Of a stretch of DNA of 64,000 nucleotides, positions 14,616 through 29,130 are shown in pieces. The stretch covers positions 806,001 to 870,000 of the forward strand of contig JAQFVV010000321.1 in NCBI GenBank assembly GCA_028023455.1, read 5' to 3'. The notes under the pieces were generated by a model. The model was given only the letters and a program-made list of their open reading frames with translations, searched no databases and had not been told where the DNA came from. This DNA comes from Epiperipatus broadwayi (taxonomy: Eukaryota; Onychophora; Udeonychophora; Euonychophora; Peripatidae). The translations under genes were made by a program, and so were the position numbers. Within the stretch, counting starts at the first letter, position 1. Each line of letters opens with the position of its first letter.

Positions 14616-16250
14616 TTGGATTACATTTTGACTAACAGAAAATACATATTTCAAGATTGTAATGTTCTTAATAAATTTAACACAGGAAGTGATCATCGAT
14701 TAGTAAGATGTAATACATGTGTTAATGCAAAACTAGAGAGACAAAAATTATTAAGAAATACAATATTTACAGTTGATATTCCTAATCTTCAGAAACATTC
14801 TAATGAATTTAAATTAAAACTTACAAATCAGTTTACAGTATTAGTAGATTTTGAACATGATTCAGATTTGAATGAAATTAATATAAAAATAACTGATATA
14901 CTTTTAAAAACTGCAACAAAGATAGCTGGTAGAAAAAAACAGAAATTGACCAATAAAATTTCTACTGACACTAGAGAATTTATGAAGCAAAAAAGCAATA
15001 GATGATATACAAAAATGATGCATTAAAAAGGATTGAATAATTTAAAATTTGTAAAATGGTGGGAAAAGAGGAAAGTATAACTGTGAACTAGCAAGGAAAG
15101 CTGTAGAAGAGAATAAAAGTCTCAAGAGTGTAAAACGACATTTTGGTATTGGTAGGAAATTTATATCAGCAATAAGAAAAAATGATGGAATTATTACTAA
15201 AAAAAGAGATGACATCATGAAATGGGTAGAAGACTTTTATCAAGAATTATATAGTAATAAAGAAAAAGTACCTTCTATACCTATTACCCTTTCTGAATTG
15301 CTCAGAATTTTAAATGAAAAAGTGAGATATGGAATTAAATGTATGAAGAAAGGAAAGGCTCCAGATAATGTTGGAATTATAATTGATATATTAAAAGAAG
15401 CAGGTGAAGAAATAGATTTTTTTTAGCAAAGTTATATACCAAATGTCTAAATGATAAAGATGTACCAGATTATTGGAAAAATGCAATATTAATATTAATA
15501 TTTAAAAAGGGTGACAAATAAGATATTAGAAATTACAGACTTATCAGCCTTTTATCAGTTTTATACAAAAAATTTTACCAAGATAATTACAACTCGTCTA
15601 CAGAGAACATTGGATTTCCACCAACCAAGAGAATAAGCTGGATTTTAAAAGTGGTTTTAGTACAGTATATCATATCCAGGTATTAAGGGGAGTTATAGAA
15701 AGAATAAATCAATATGAGTTGCCATTATGTTTAGGATTTGTAGATTATGAAAAGACATTTTATTCTATAGATATTTCTTCAGTGATTATAGCATTGAATC
15801 ATCAAGATATAGATCCATGATATTGTCATATTTTAAATAATATTTATAAAAATGCAACAGCAACAATTATATTACATAATGATACAAGAAAGTCAACATT
15901 GAGAAGGGTGTAAGACAGGGTGACTCCAAATCTCCAAAACCTTTTACAGTAGTGCTGCAAGAAGCATTTTGTGGCTTAAAATGGGAAGCTAAAAGAGTGA
16001 AATAAATGGATATTATTTAAGTCATTTAGATTTTGCAGATGATGTAGTTGTTTTTGCAAATAATGCTTTAGAGCTGCAGGAAATGTTGCAGCAGTTATCA
16101 GATGAAAGTAGGAAAGTAGGACTGAAGATAAATGTTAAAAAGACTAAAGTAATGTTTAATGGATTTTCTCAAAATATGAAAATAAAAATTGATTGTAATG
16201 AGTGAGAAGAAGTTAACAGTTACAAATACTTTGGTCAGAATATTAATACA
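14616..16250 (+). pseudogene. RTE reverse transcriptase domain (copy B), frameshifted
   Basis: Pieces of the RT are readable in more than one frame. 14616-15005 matches the endonuclease-RT linker (DYILTNRKYIFQDCNVLNKF). 15217-15426 covers VEDFYQELYSNKE and KKGKAPDN (Gly changed to Asp). Later parts still show DVPDYWKNAILILIFKKGD (about 15460-15515) and FADDVVVF (about 16032-16055). It keeps the W-K-N that copy A lost. Frameshifts occur in the poly-T near 15420 and around 15570-15640. Confidence 0.8.
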
Positions 16251-16262
16251 GATGGAAACATA

Positions 16263-16595
16263 ATGGATGAAATTAATCATAAAATTAAACTTTGTTGGAG
16301 TCCTTTTGGTAGAAATAACTTGATACTAAAAGAAAATATGCCTATTATGTGTTTGAAAAGGAAGGTTTTTAATAAATGTGTTTTACCAGTTCTTACTTAT
16401 GGATCGGAGACTTGGACACTTAATAGAAGAGCAATACAGAGACTTCAGACCACTCAAAGAAGTATGGAGAGATGCATGTTGGGAATAACAAGAAGATATC
16501 AAAAACGCAATATATGGGTAAGAGAACAAACAGGTGTTATTGACCTCATTGAAAAAATTAAGACTGAAGTGGAGTTGGGCCGAACATATTGCTAG
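16263..16595 (+). pseudogene. RTE C-terminal region (copy B)
   Basis: 110 codons with VLPVLTYGSETWTLNRRAIQ followed by QRSMERCMLGITRR, the hallmark C-terminal region of RTE-clade proteins downstream of the RT. It loses the frame at about 16590; the remainder, including RDCKR and RWMD-like text, continues in another frame to about 16790. Confidence 0.85.
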
Positions 16596-16793
16596 AAGAG
16601 ATGATAATAGATGAACAATTAAAATCTTAAACAGGATTCCAAGAGATTGTAAAAGACTCAGAAAGAGACCACATATGAGATGGATGGATTAAATAAAAAA
16701 GTGTCAGGGATGATGTGGAGAAGAGAAGCTAAAAATCGGAGAAGAAGGATTGAACTTGGAGAGACCATCCTGCAGCAGACTGATAATGTTTGA

Positions 16794-17896
<1,103 letters not shown>

Positions 17897-17898
17897 TA

Positions 17899-18076
17899 CC
17901 ATATTACTTCAAATATAACACACACTTTTTATACGAATTTTGGACCATAAAAGTGGGTGTGCGTCTTAAATTTAAAGCAAACATTTTATTAATTTATAGA
18001 CTTTTTTTCAATTTTCTAACATTAAAATTCTACTGCATCTTAAATTTGGAGGTGCCTTATATTTGAAGTAATGTGG
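17899..18076. mobile_element. MITE with TA target-site duplication
   Basis: The ends are CCATATTACTTCAAATATAA and its reverse complement with one mismatch, TTATATTTGAAGTAATGTGG; both are flanked by TA (17897-17898 and 18077-18078). Inside, the text gtgggtgtgcgtcttaaatt recalls the ggtgcgtcttat subterminal sequence that I associate with pogo/Tigger-type Tc1/mariner MITEs. It is 178 bp and non-coding. Confidence 0.75.
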
Positions 18077-18080
18077 TAAC

Positions 18081-18396
18081 TAGATTCACAATCTCAATAA
18101 TGATTTATTGAACACATACAATACTCTCAATCCAAAGCACAAGACAGACTCTATGAAAAGATCAGAACAGACCATTCATGATTGTCAATAGTTAAAATAT
18201 AACTTTAAAAGAAGTAATATCATCAATTTAAGGTCCCCATGCACTCATTTCAAGGTGCTTCAGATTGGGCCTATATAAGTGAATATAGGTAAAATTATAA
18301 AACAATAACATCCTTATCTTTTCAAAGATTCTATCTCGTGCTTTGGATTGAGAGTATTTTTCATGTTCAATAAATCAGTGTTGAGTTGTAATTCTA
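18081..18396. mobile_element. Foldback element, family F1
   Basis: About 60-bp imperfect inverted ends: gatttattgaac...caatccaaagcac on the left and gtgctttggattg...gttcaataaatc on the right. It abuts the MITE at 17899-18076. Related ends occur at 23560-23840 and 28965-29130 (aaacacaagatagagat). Confidence 0.65.
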
Positions 18397-18416
18397 ATTA
18401 ATATATATATATATAT

Positions 18417-21400
18417 TGTAACCCCCCATCTCGTATATATGTGTATGTGTAATCCCAACTCCGTAACGTAAGTGCACTAAGAATCGTAACCTCGATCACT
18501 GATCAATTCCCGCTACTCATTGTCAGCTATTAAGAGCTGTATCCAAAAGCATATTATGCTATCTATTTTATGCACCAAGGACCACAACCAACATCTGGAG
18601 CAACTTACCACAGACCAAACCAATGATCTAACATAAACTTTTATGATTTAATTTGATCGCAGCCAGGGTGTACCGCGATGACCTATCATAGTAGTATGAT
18701 AAAATACAGTAAACAAATTATAAGTGTAATGTTATTATGTTACAAACCTTAATTTGCGATTTTTTATTTATGAGACCCGATGGCCGACCATGTACAAGAT
18801 GGCGTAATTTGTGAAACTACATAATATTATGAAATTTTAAACCATCTATATGATTTTTAATACAAATGCTAGTCCAGGTAAAGCTTTGCAATAAATAAAC
18901 ATAAATACTTGGGTTCTTTTTATAGTTTACTATATCACTGAGACTCTTTTTATACTGACAAATGACAATTTAAAATGTTAAGTAAATATATTCAATCATA
19001 TCATTATTTGGTAAATCTGTTTTTAGGTTTACTAATCAATTTGTATTGTATACTAGAATCAACTACGCAAAGCCAAAATGATGGAAAAGGTAAATGGGAT
19101 TTTATTGTACCCTACACATCATAAACTACCAAAGACGAAAAGCATCCAAATGTTTTCTCAAAATATCACTAAACTCTTATATCATGTTGACGATAGTATG
19201 TACTTCAGTGTATGCTCTATCCAAGGTTTATGATTTCTGATTTTAAGAATGACACATAGCAACGGCACAGTAAGTTTAATTATAAATCAACTTTTATTTA
19301 CAAATTTATGAATAATAAGTAATTAATTCCAATGTTATAATTAAAAAACATAAATAAACAAATAAAATAAATAAATTATAATTCCATCGACTTTCTTCAC
19401 TAACATATCATAGGTACGGTTTTAAAAACCTAATCATACCTTATTTCAATTTGATATAATGAATCTTGAGCAAATTATACTAAATTCAACATCAACTCAT
19501 GAAGCATTTAACGTCATTTCCAGATTCAATAAATCCATACCGTAAAATTATAATAATATAATAACTAATATTATATCTGTAGGATTTAGCTATAATGTAA
19601 TCATTAAATAAAATGAAAATGTAAACTTACACTCCGGTAAATAATAATCAACCAACAGTTAATTATTATGAAGTAACTTGAATAGAATGTCCTGCTACAA
19701 TTTGACGATCTAACTTATGAATCATGCTTACCAAATGGAAGAAGATGATTTAGCAGATTAACTAAAATACTTTGCCCAACTTATATCTATGAAGTAAAAC
19801 ATATTCCTGTGGATGCGTTCATCTACATATAGGAATTAAATAATACTAAACGCTTTGTGGATTGATACACCATCATAAAGTAATACGTATAATTACACAA
19901 TTCCGCGGATTAACCACCAGCGCTGGAATGAGTGTAAAATACAAAAATGGCAATTAAATAATCTGCGGATTAACCACCAGCACAGATTAATGCCTTTTAA
20001 GATTATAAAACAACATTACTATTTACTTCACATTAAAGTGCAAAATCATCCTCCTCAGTTATACTGATCATTCAGAAAACACTAACACTTTAGCAAATGT
20101 GGGTTCTTGCATAATAAAATGTTACACTAATCAGGACAACTAATGTACTAACTTATCTTGTTTAAAATAAAACGTATGTAATATAATATAAGTAATATTG
20201 GTATCGGAATAGAAATCTGGAAAGACTCACAAAATACCCCATGAAAATTGATACATCTCATAAATTCATTTAGTACTTTTCAAGCCCTTTCGCAAGCGCT
20301 ATTCTCTTGAATAAGTATTTTATTCAACCCCTATTAATTTAAACTCAATAAAATATAACTTATGAACTTCACATGCAAGTTCATATAACGATAAAATTAA
20401 AGTAATGAATTATTCATCAAATACATAAAATCCAACAAGTGTGTGTGTGATATAAATTAAATGTATAGCATTTTAAAGTTCAATATATGAATTTTAGCAG
20501 GTGTGTGTGTCACAAATTAGATTGTAGAGCACTTTATAACTATAAATATGATCCGTGAAATCCATGTACGATGTGTCGAACAATAAATGTACGAAGTAAT
20601 AGATATAATTATGGTTGAATTCCATACATGCAATTTTATCCATTTGTGTTAGTTATTATAATCACTATTAGATTAACGATTTTACGTGGCTCCATAAACA
20701 TGAAACAATTTCAAAAACATGACACGCAGAACTTAAATGAAAATGTTTTTCATAAGTTATTAATCTCTACATTTCTCTAGTAAAATGTTCCAAGTTTATC
20801 ACATCCATGCTAAATATTTATTTATCCACACTTAAATCTAGGAATAACAATTACAGCAATTAATTTAGTCATTCCAAACTGACGATAAAATTAGAAAATA
20901 GCTTTGATCAATTATTTGAAGACTGTTTATTATCCAAATGGCAAACAAATTAACTAGCAAATATATTACTGGCATTATAAAGTTAAATATCAATCAATAC
21001 TATATTTTTTATTAGAATTAGAAACGGAAATATTAAACTATGTTGATAACTTTAACACTTTACTTTAATTTAAACTTCTTCTTTTTTAAAAAGCAAATTT
21101 TCATATTTATAAAACTTCTGTAATTAAAATACTTATTTAAATTTTCCAAATTGTAGAACAATAAACATTTTAAAACATACCAAATTCTTGCAATTAATTC
21201 TTTTAAACTGGGAAGCTCCGACATTTTAAATGTAATATTGGGAAATTATTACCGGTGATTTGATCCACTTGGCCAGCCGACTTGAACAGACTTTTAAATT
21301 TAGCAATTCATCTTATAATTAAATACCACAATATTATTTTTACGTTTATAGCAAATTTGTGGTAATCAGTTTACTTGTTAACTATTTTAAAATAAGCTTA

Positions 21401-21871
21401 TCAAATTTACACCATTTGCCTTTTTACCATTTTCTTTTCTTTTTTTTCTCTCCCTCCAAAAGCAAACTAACAGACGATCTCCTCTTAAATTCGCGCTCTT
21501 TTCTTTTTTTACATTGAGACGCTTACGTAATTACTGTATTTATTTTTAATAATTTATTTTAATTGAACAAATGGTTTTTTGTTAATTCAATAGAAATAAT
21601 TTTTAAGATCATTTTAAACAAATAAAAATAAAATATTATATTTTAATACTATTATACCAAATTAAATGTGTTGTCAAAATTTTTAAAAAGTTAAACGTTA
21701 TGATATGAATTAGCATATGGAACGAAACAAATTTAAATTTATTAAAATAATATAAGAGAGTAATCTGTTCAAAGTGCAAATCAAGCCAATCAAATCACCA
21801 AAGAAGACAGAGAAATTTTTTAATAATAGTTACATCAATTATTATATTTTATGCTAAAATATATGGTTACA
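18417..21871. mobile_element. Large (TA)n-embedded element, TGTAACC...GGTTACA
   Basis: 3,455 bp, starting TGTAACC directly after a (TA)n tract and ending GGTTACA directly before another. The base composition near the 5' end is richer in G/C than the surroundings. I find no transposase, RT or integrase frame and no long terminal direct repeats. It contains degenerate tandem motifs (19803-19985 and 20434-20545). It could be a non-autonomous LTR-type element, a large solo LTR or a TIR element; the termini alone do not decide. Confidence 0.5.
19803..19985. repeat. Diverged short repeats inside the large element
   Basis: Four related cores: tgtggatgcgttcatc, tgtggattgatacaccatc, cgcggattaaccaccagcgc and tgcggattaaccaccagcac, spaced about 50-60 bases apart. 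Confidence 0.6.
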
Positions 21872-21932
<61 letters not shown>

Positions 21933-21933
21933 A
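21872..21933. repeat. (TA)n(GA)n compound microsatellite
   Basis: A TA tract changes into a GA tract and separates the large element from the next foldback element. Confidence 0.9.
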
Positions 21934-21934
21934 G

Positions 21935-22160
21935 AGCTCACAAATAAGCTCTTAACAAGCTTTGCAGAATATCCCCAATCTCTACTGGCTTCCTCAGTGA
22001 GGTGCTAGGATATTCAAGCATTAGATTAAAAATACCAGGACAAGCCCAGCACTTTATTATTAAGTAGAAAATCTAATTTTCAAAAAAAGAAGCCAGTAGC
22101 AGAAACCAGTCTGGTGTTGGGGATATTCTGCGTAGCTTGTTAAGAGCTTATTTGCAAGCT
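21935..22160. mobile_element. Foldback element (palindrome, about 226 bp)
   Basis: The left arm (agctcacaaataagctctta, then acaagc) pairs with the right arm (gcttgttaagagcttatttg, then caagct). The arms continue through gaatatcccca / tggggatattc. Non-coding, followed by (TA)n. Confidence 0.7.
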
Positions 22161-22224
22161 ATATATATATAACATTTGTAATACAAGCTTGTTAAATTAG
22201 GTCATGTGACATATGACTTGATTT

Positions 22225-22258
<34 letters not shown>
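22225..22258. repeat. (TA)n microsatellite
   Basis: Uninterrupted TA tract. Confidence 0.9.
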
Positions 22259-22261
<3 letters not shown>

Positions 22262-23490
22262 CACCAAATTTTGTTACTTTATTATTGTACGTTTATTAAT
22301 TGCCATCACTGGATAACCTGAAGATTTTGACACTTTTGTCTTATGATGTTATTACTACATTTTAAATAAAATATACATTGTGTCTAAATAAGATGCCAAA
22401 GAGATAACTTTCAAAATCGACTTCCTGGAAAACTGTTTCATCTTAAATTTTGAAAATAAAAGCCTACATAAGAGTAACTGTAATATTATTTATTTTACAT
22501 TAGCGTTATAAATAGCAGTTACAATGTGTACAATTTACACAAACATAGTCATACTAATATGTTAGATTGTATATATTGAGAAAATCTCAGTGTTTCTTGC
22601 AGGCATGACTTAAATTGATAAAAAAACTATTAATAAAAATATATTTTTATTCTAATATTAAAAATTATAAAAGCCTTATCACTTAATATTAAAAAAATAT
22701 TTATTACTTTTCAAAATAATTTTTTTTAAATATTATATGTATTCCTAGGATTTTTATTTTTAGTCAATATTTCGATCACATTTTATAGTCATTATAAAAT
22801 AATAATAATTTAAAAAAAAAAAAAAAAACTAAAATGCAATGATTTTCTAAAATATTATATTGATACATATATAATAAATGATACACTACTACAATAATAA
22901 CTTACTAATCTTTGTTTTTCTTATATCATTTTAATAATATATTTTCTCTGCTTTTAACCTTTCTTATACTTTTATTTTGAATTAAATACTTTAATATGTT
23001 ATAATAAATTTTATCTTATTCTTACAAACAATTATTCATTTATTATTATTATTATTATTAATATTTTCAATTAAGTTTGTCAATGTTTGTTTTGTTTATT
23101 TGTTGTTGTTGTTTTTTTTTTTTACGATATGACTAATTTGTTAAAAAAAAATTAATTTTCTTAATATTTTTTGATTATTTATCTTTTTTTAAAAAAAAGA
23201 ACTTAATTAACTAAAATTTTTGTTAATTATAGTTATAAAAATATGACAATTTATGACTATATTATTAAACTCAGGCCTTTTTCTTCTATATATATTTCTT
23301 TATCATTTTTTATAAATTTATATTTTTTATCAGTTAAATATTATAATATTTATAATTGTTTGAGTTAATATATATATAATAGTGTTTTTATTATTGCTTT
23401 TTTAATCTAGTATTTAATTCATATTTAGTAATCCCTATGTATATTATGCTTTTCTAATAAAGTTCAAACATTTATTTATCTTATTTATTT
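22259..23490. other. AT-rich intergenic sequence
   Basis: Nothing recognised; homopolymer runs and short TTA tracts only. Confidence 0.4.
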
Positions 23491-23491
23491 A

Positions 23492-23900
23492 AAATTAAAT
23501 TGAAAGGCTGCAAACCTTTTGTGCTTATTATGATACTGATCTGACAGCCAATCAGATGTTATGATGGCTGTCTAAATAATGATCAAACCATAAACACAGG
23601 ACAGAGAATTTTTACAAGAATAGGGCAGTCCACCCTTTCTTTTCTTTACTTGTCTTTCTATATAACTAAGCCAGTCTGAAGTATTTAGGTTTGAAAGTGT
23701 GAAGCTTTAAATGTCTTCAGACTGGCTTAGATATATAGAAAGACAAGTAAAGAAAAATATGTACCATCCTTTTCTTGTAAAAATTCTCTGTCTTGTGTTT
23801 ATGGTTTGATCATTATTTAGATAGCCATCATAACATCTGATTGGTTGTCAGATAAGTATCATAAGAAGCATAAAAAGTTTGCAGCCTTTCAATTTAATTT
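23492..23900. mobile_element. Foldback element, family F1 (409-bp palindrome)
   Basis: The outermost 20 bases, aaattaaattgaaaggctgc, are perfectly inverted at 23881-23900. The arms stay close through gtctaaataatgatcaaacc and gcttagatatatagaaagac up to a centre near 23696. The segment aaacacaggacagagaattt matches ends of the elements at 18081 and 28965. Non-coding. Confidence 0.8.
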
Positions 23901-24645
23901 CAACTACTAACTATATGCACTTTATATAAAATAAATATTATTTAACTTATTGATATTATTTAAATCATTTATTTGCCCTGAAGAATAAATAATTTATTTT
24001 ATCATAATTTTATTTATTTAAATTCAATTTTTATAAACTATTTTTATTCTTGATTTTAAATTTTATTTTTGTTGATATTTTAAAATATTTGTATTTCATA
24101 AAATGTATGTCTATTAATTTGAAACTATAGGTGAAACATTATTAATCTGAAATCCCTAGTGGTCTGCAATTAGGTTTATTAATTTATAGTTATTTATAGA
24201 ATATTTCCTTCCTATTTTGTTTGTGTATAAATTAATTGTGAAAAGTTAAAGATTGTCTTTGAAATTTTGTTCAGATAACAGAAGTTTTTGAATAATTTGT
24301 ATTTAGATTATTCTATCATTATATGTTGTTGATTTTTCCAAATATTTATTTCAATTTTGCTTTATTTATTTTTTACATTTTTTAATATTTTTATTATGAA
24401 TTAATTTACTTATTAATATTATAGAATAATCATTATTAATAAGTAACCTTTTTAGCATATTAATTTCTTCTTTCTACATTTTTTTTAACAGAACGACTTT
24501 TTACTGCTGTAATTTTTATATAATATTTTATGAATGTTTTCCATATCTGATTTCCCATTAATTAGCAAGTCACAGTAATATTTTTCTATATGTTTTTATT
24601 TGTATTTTTTTTGCATGCTAAAATTATGTATTATTTTAATAGTTC

Positions 24646-24875
24646 TAAGTAATATTTACTAAGGCTATAAACCTCAAGAGTTGCAAAATGTGAAGATAGG
24701 GACCTCTATAGGTTTTAACCACAAGCTTACACTTTGGAAGAAAAGAGAACCCCTTCTTTACTTTAACCTACTTTCTTCTGAAGTGTAAGCTTGTGGTTAA
24801 GACCTGTAGAGGTCCCTACCTTCGCATTTTCATGCACACACTTTTGAGGTTTATAGCCTTAGTAAATATTACTTA
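24646..24875. mobile_element. Foldback element (230-bp palindrome, perfect 32-bp ends)
   Basis: The first 32 bases (starting taagtaatatttactaaggc) are exactly inverted at 24844-24875. The arms continue through ccacaagcttacactt / aagtgtaagcttgtgg around a pyrimidine-rich centre. Non-coding. Confidence 0.8.
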
Positions 24876-25345
24876 ATCAATGTGCTTTAAATAAATTTAT
24901 AATTACAACTTTAATAGTCATAATAAAATATTATACTCTCTTTTTTTCATTTCAAATGGAACATTGGACATTTATTTTATTAATATATTTTTGAAATAAA
25001 TTACTGTTTTGTTTAATACATTTAAATACCACAAAATAATTATTTACGTATCTAACATATAAATGAGCCTATTAGTAAAACAATCATTCACAAATTCATA
25101 CATATAAATTTTTGTCAGACAATCTCTCAGACTATTACATATTTTGATATCTTGTATCTATAATTAAACTTGAAAGTTATAAATCATTTGATTATTTTGT
25201 CTTGTGTTATTTAACGCAGTGTAAGAATGAATATCTCTAAGCTCAAAAGCTATGGATTAGGATTACAATTGTATCATTTCATACTTGAACTACTTGTGAA
25301 TTTGCAAGTAATAAACCACTCAGTTGTTGTTGTTGTTATTATTAT
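24876..25345. other. AT-rich intergenic sequence
   Basis: Nothing recognised. Confidence 0.4.
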
Positions 25346-25485
<140 letters not shown>

Positions 25486-25902
25486 TATTTAACTATGACA
25501 TTATTGTAATTTCAACATTGATTATATTCTTATTTAATGTTGTTTTTTTTTTTCAAATATTTTCACCTCAGATTTATTTTCTTTATCTGCATTGATATTA
25601 ATATTAATTTTATTAATGTTTTTGTAATAAAAAAAATCCGTTCAGTTTCTAAAATTTTATTATTATCAATGTGTTTTCATAAATCAGCATGGTATTTCAC
25701 AAACTATTCGTCGTTTTTATGACTGACTTAATTAATTCGTCTACGTCATTTCACACAGGATGCACACAGGTAGCACGATTCAGGAACAATGAATCTGTAG
25801 GATCATAAAGATTATAAAATTATTTTACTACTTAATTTTATCGTACTACTTTGCTTAAACAAATTTACTGTTTGATAAGTTGCTAAAAATAGTAAAGCTA
25901 TG

Positions 25903-25903
25903 T

Positions 25904-25946
<43 letters not shown>
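25903..25946. repeat. (CA)n(TA)n compound microsatellite
   Basis: CA units change into TA units. A similar compound tract lies at 53787-53824. Confidence 0.9.
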
Positions 25947-26949
25947 AAGAATAAATAAAAGTGTGTGGGTTAAGCTTTTAATGTTGATATGCTAGAATAC
26001 TCCAGAAATAAAATAAATAATTAATATGGAGAAAAGGAAACTACTTACTGGAAATTATACCGGGTTAATTTGCTTGCAAAGAAAAAGTTCACTTTATGCA
26101 AATTAGTAAAGCTGTCTGCAAAAAATTAAATTAGTGTAGTAGTGAAAAGAAATGCATTAAAATGGTGTACTAAGGAAAGAGTTTAATAAAATTAATAAAG
26201 AAAAGCTCTAGTCAAAAATCCAATTCGACTAACTCGGAATTAATGAGACTGTATAAATATTAAATATGTAAGGAGACATGAACTGTTAAGAGATCTATGT
26301 AATTTTGTTCTCAACTGGCGAATGGCGAGTTGAATTACTAATTCTTTACTTATACAATTATTATTATTCAAAGTAAATAAACTCTTGAAATTCATTTAAA
26401 CTTTGGTTGCTTTTCTCTTATTTGTAAAATATAATTATTCAGCTACAAATTGACTGCATGACTCTGGATATATTAGGTAATATATATTATCAATAAAATA
26501 ATTTATTATCTAAATGTCAATAAAGACTTTGGTATCGTTAATGAGTTTCTTATAGTAAGAATACAGATATTTAACGATTTCTCACATGTTAATTTTTTAA
26601 ATGCTGAATATTTGTCCATGTTCAACCATATTGTTTCTAAATTTAATAATACCATTAAGTAGTTTTTTAGCATTACTATTTTCATTTGATGGGAGAAAAA
26701 TCTTTTTCTAAATTAAAAATTAATAAAAAAAACATTTATGTTCAAGCATGAAGAGGAATAACGCACAAATTTAGCTATTATAAGTATAGAAAAGCAAAAA
26801 AAAAGATAAATACTTTTGTAACCATTGGAGTGTATGAACTTATAGTCTGGCTTTTATACAAAAAGATTTGGTTTATAAAAATGTAATTTAAATTTTTATA
26901 TTTTAATTAAAAATAAAATAGAGCTATCAGTTTCTGAAAATGTATTTCC
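25947..26949. other. AT-rich intergenic sequence
   Basis: Nothing recognised. Confidence 0.4.
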
Positions 26950-27141
26950 TAAAATGAATCCTGATACAGTTTTTGGGCAAGATAAATTTTGAATATTTTT
27001 TGAAAAAAATTATTTGAAAATTGTATATGAAATATTAGATCTAATTTTGATCATTTACTTAAATAATTTTTCTAAAGATTTGATGGTATGTTAATTTTAA
27101 CTTAATGTAGAATTTTTATGAAGAAGAATATTTTATAGTCA

Positions 27142-27245
27142 CGCGTTGATAGCCGAGAGGTCAGCGCAGACGCCTTGCAAGCAAGCAATTGCAGACGGTT
27201 GTTGCGGGTAAGCCGCCTGGCGGATGCTATGACATATGAAAATTT
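27142..27245 (+). mobile_element. tRNA-derived SINE, copy 2
   Basis: Plus-strand copy of the SINE at 8893: gatagccgagaggtcagcgc (A-box like), ccttgcaag, gacggttgttgcgggtaagc (degenerate B-box), ending gatgctatgacatatgaaaa. It sits inside a decayed retrotransposon duplicate. Confidence 0.75.
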
Positions 27246-28169
27246 TTTTATATATATTTTGGCTGTATATATAAACATCCCTTTTTCATGATCTTATTAA
27301 TCATGGTTAAAAGTTATGCTTTTTTCAAAATAATAATAATAAATATTAATCAATTTTATTTATCATATTCCAACACTTCGTATAATGGCATATATTTTGA
27401 TAATTTGGAATTTACTGTGGCTTATTTATTATTATTATTGCTTTATATTGTATCAATAATGTTTTAAACTTAATTACTGAACTTGATATATTATTATTAA
27501 TAAATGATTTAAATATAGATATGGTTGATAATCTACGTGACTAATGTACATTATTTGAGCTTAGTTTATAATTAAGGCTTTAAGAAATGGTTTTCTCTAC
27601 ACTTGTAGCTAGTTATTGTCCATCTTTATTGGATTTATCATATTAAACCAATATTTGAATTATGAATCATTTATTTAAATAAATTTTCTAAGGGTTTGAT
27701 AGTATGATAATTTTAACTTAATATAAAATTTTTTGGACGAATAATCATTTACTTGGTTAATGTACATGGTTTGAACTTAGTTTATAGTTAAGGATTTAAC
27801 GAGTTTTTCTCTACACTTGTAATTAGTTATTGTCAATATTTATTGAATTTGTCATATTAAATCAGCATTTGAATTATGAATTATTTATATGTCGTTGATT
27901 CTGTCTCCTTTAAATTTCAAGATATAAGTAAATCTTTAATTAAAATATCAATAGTTTCTTGAAAAAAAATGACAGGTCGATAATATAAATATTTCTTTAG
28001 TGTAATTTTTCCCTCACCATTCTTACTACAGAAATATTATTTATTAAATGAGATAATCTCTAGTCCTTTGAATGACTAATATACTTCTATCAAGTGATTT
28101 ACATCATAGTTGTAAGGGCAGTAAGTTTGACAGTTATCAATTAATCTGTAATAATTCCTTATCTATATA

Positions 28170-28300
28170 TACTGAACAATGATCAAGATATGTGTAAGAG
28201 AATGTGATCTGGTCCAATTTATGAGTGCTGGTTTAGCATGAAATGTACATCTTGGATATCATACATCTTTTCCCTTTGGTCATACGTTTATGATTAGTTT
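28170..28300 (+). repeat. Fragment of the tRNA-like repeat family
   Basis: The text gtgatctggtccaatttatg, then agtgctggtttagcatgaaa, matches the conserved part of the units at 36690-45060. It lacks the B-box part. Confidence 0.6.
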
Positions 28301-28964
28301 CTACAAGATATTAAAAACAGATAAAAACTAGTTCCCACCTTGCGTGAGAGTAATATAGTTAAAATTACACTACAGAAATAGTATTTATTAAATGGATAAT
28401 CTCTAGTCTAATGAATAACTAATAAAAATTATTAACGATTTAAAGTCTTTCTGCGGGAAAAAATTAAGCAAGTTGTTTAAAATTCTGGTTGGAGATTTTA
28501 ACGAATTAAAAAATAAATAAATATTAAAATTAAGGTTGATTTTTGAAAATTAAAATTTCGATATTATCAAAAAGTTTTTAATAGTAAAAATATTAATTTG
28601 AAATGGAAAGTGATTATTCCTTGAATAAAGAAACTGTTATTTAATCAAATTAAATTTCTCAGTCAAAATGAAATACTTGTTGAAAGTTCAAAATAATGAA
28701 AAAGGTATTGTTGATTATTTTTCATATGTGTTAATATGTATTGTACTAGTGCAAAATTTGTCCTTTTATTTATCTTGTCAACACTACTCATTTAAATGAA
28801 TTGGTTAGTTGGATATCAGAGATTTGTTTCTATAAATTTAGATTTTTCTTAGGTATTTGATTCCGTGACTCATAAAATTTTATTTTATTCATGTTTTTCA
28901 TTATTTTATTTTTTTTGCTTTTCTGACTTGAAAGTTACTCAAAGAATAATAATTACATTAATTC

Positions 28965-29130
28965 AGCTGGTTTATTGAGCACATCCTCTTGATCTAAAAC
29001 ACAAGATAGAGATTTTAAAAAGATAAGAATGGACAGTCATATCTTTTTACCTAAATCCTTTATATAGGCCAATCTAGAGAACTTTGAAATGATAGCATGA
29101 AGACTTTTAATTGATCACATTACCTTTTTA
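28965..29130. mobile_element. Half of a family F1 foldback element
   Basis: Contains gtttattgagcacatcctc, then aaaacacaagatagagattt, related to one arm of the elements at 18081 and 23492. I do not see the other arm. Confidence 0.5.

Larger units (their letters stand above)
26950..28900 (+). mobile_element. Decayed CR1/Jockey-like retrotransposon fragments
   Basis: Scattered plus-strand pieces read as non-LTR endonuclease and RT. NDLNIDMVDNLRD (about 27505-27541) resembles the GDFNIDML region. FSKGFDSMIILT (about 27685-27720) and NLDFS-VFDSVTHKIL (about 28836-28880, with one stop) resemble the catalytic DFSKAFDSV motif. A segment of about 210 bp is tandemly duplicated (27532-27743 and 27744-27890), and a third partial copy at 27040-27138 is interrupted by a SINE. 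Every frame is broken. Confidence 0.5.

Noticed and set aside
14280-14696. Minus-strand frame of 138 codons
   Set aside because: Antisense to the plus-strand copy B endonuclease; no domain of its own.
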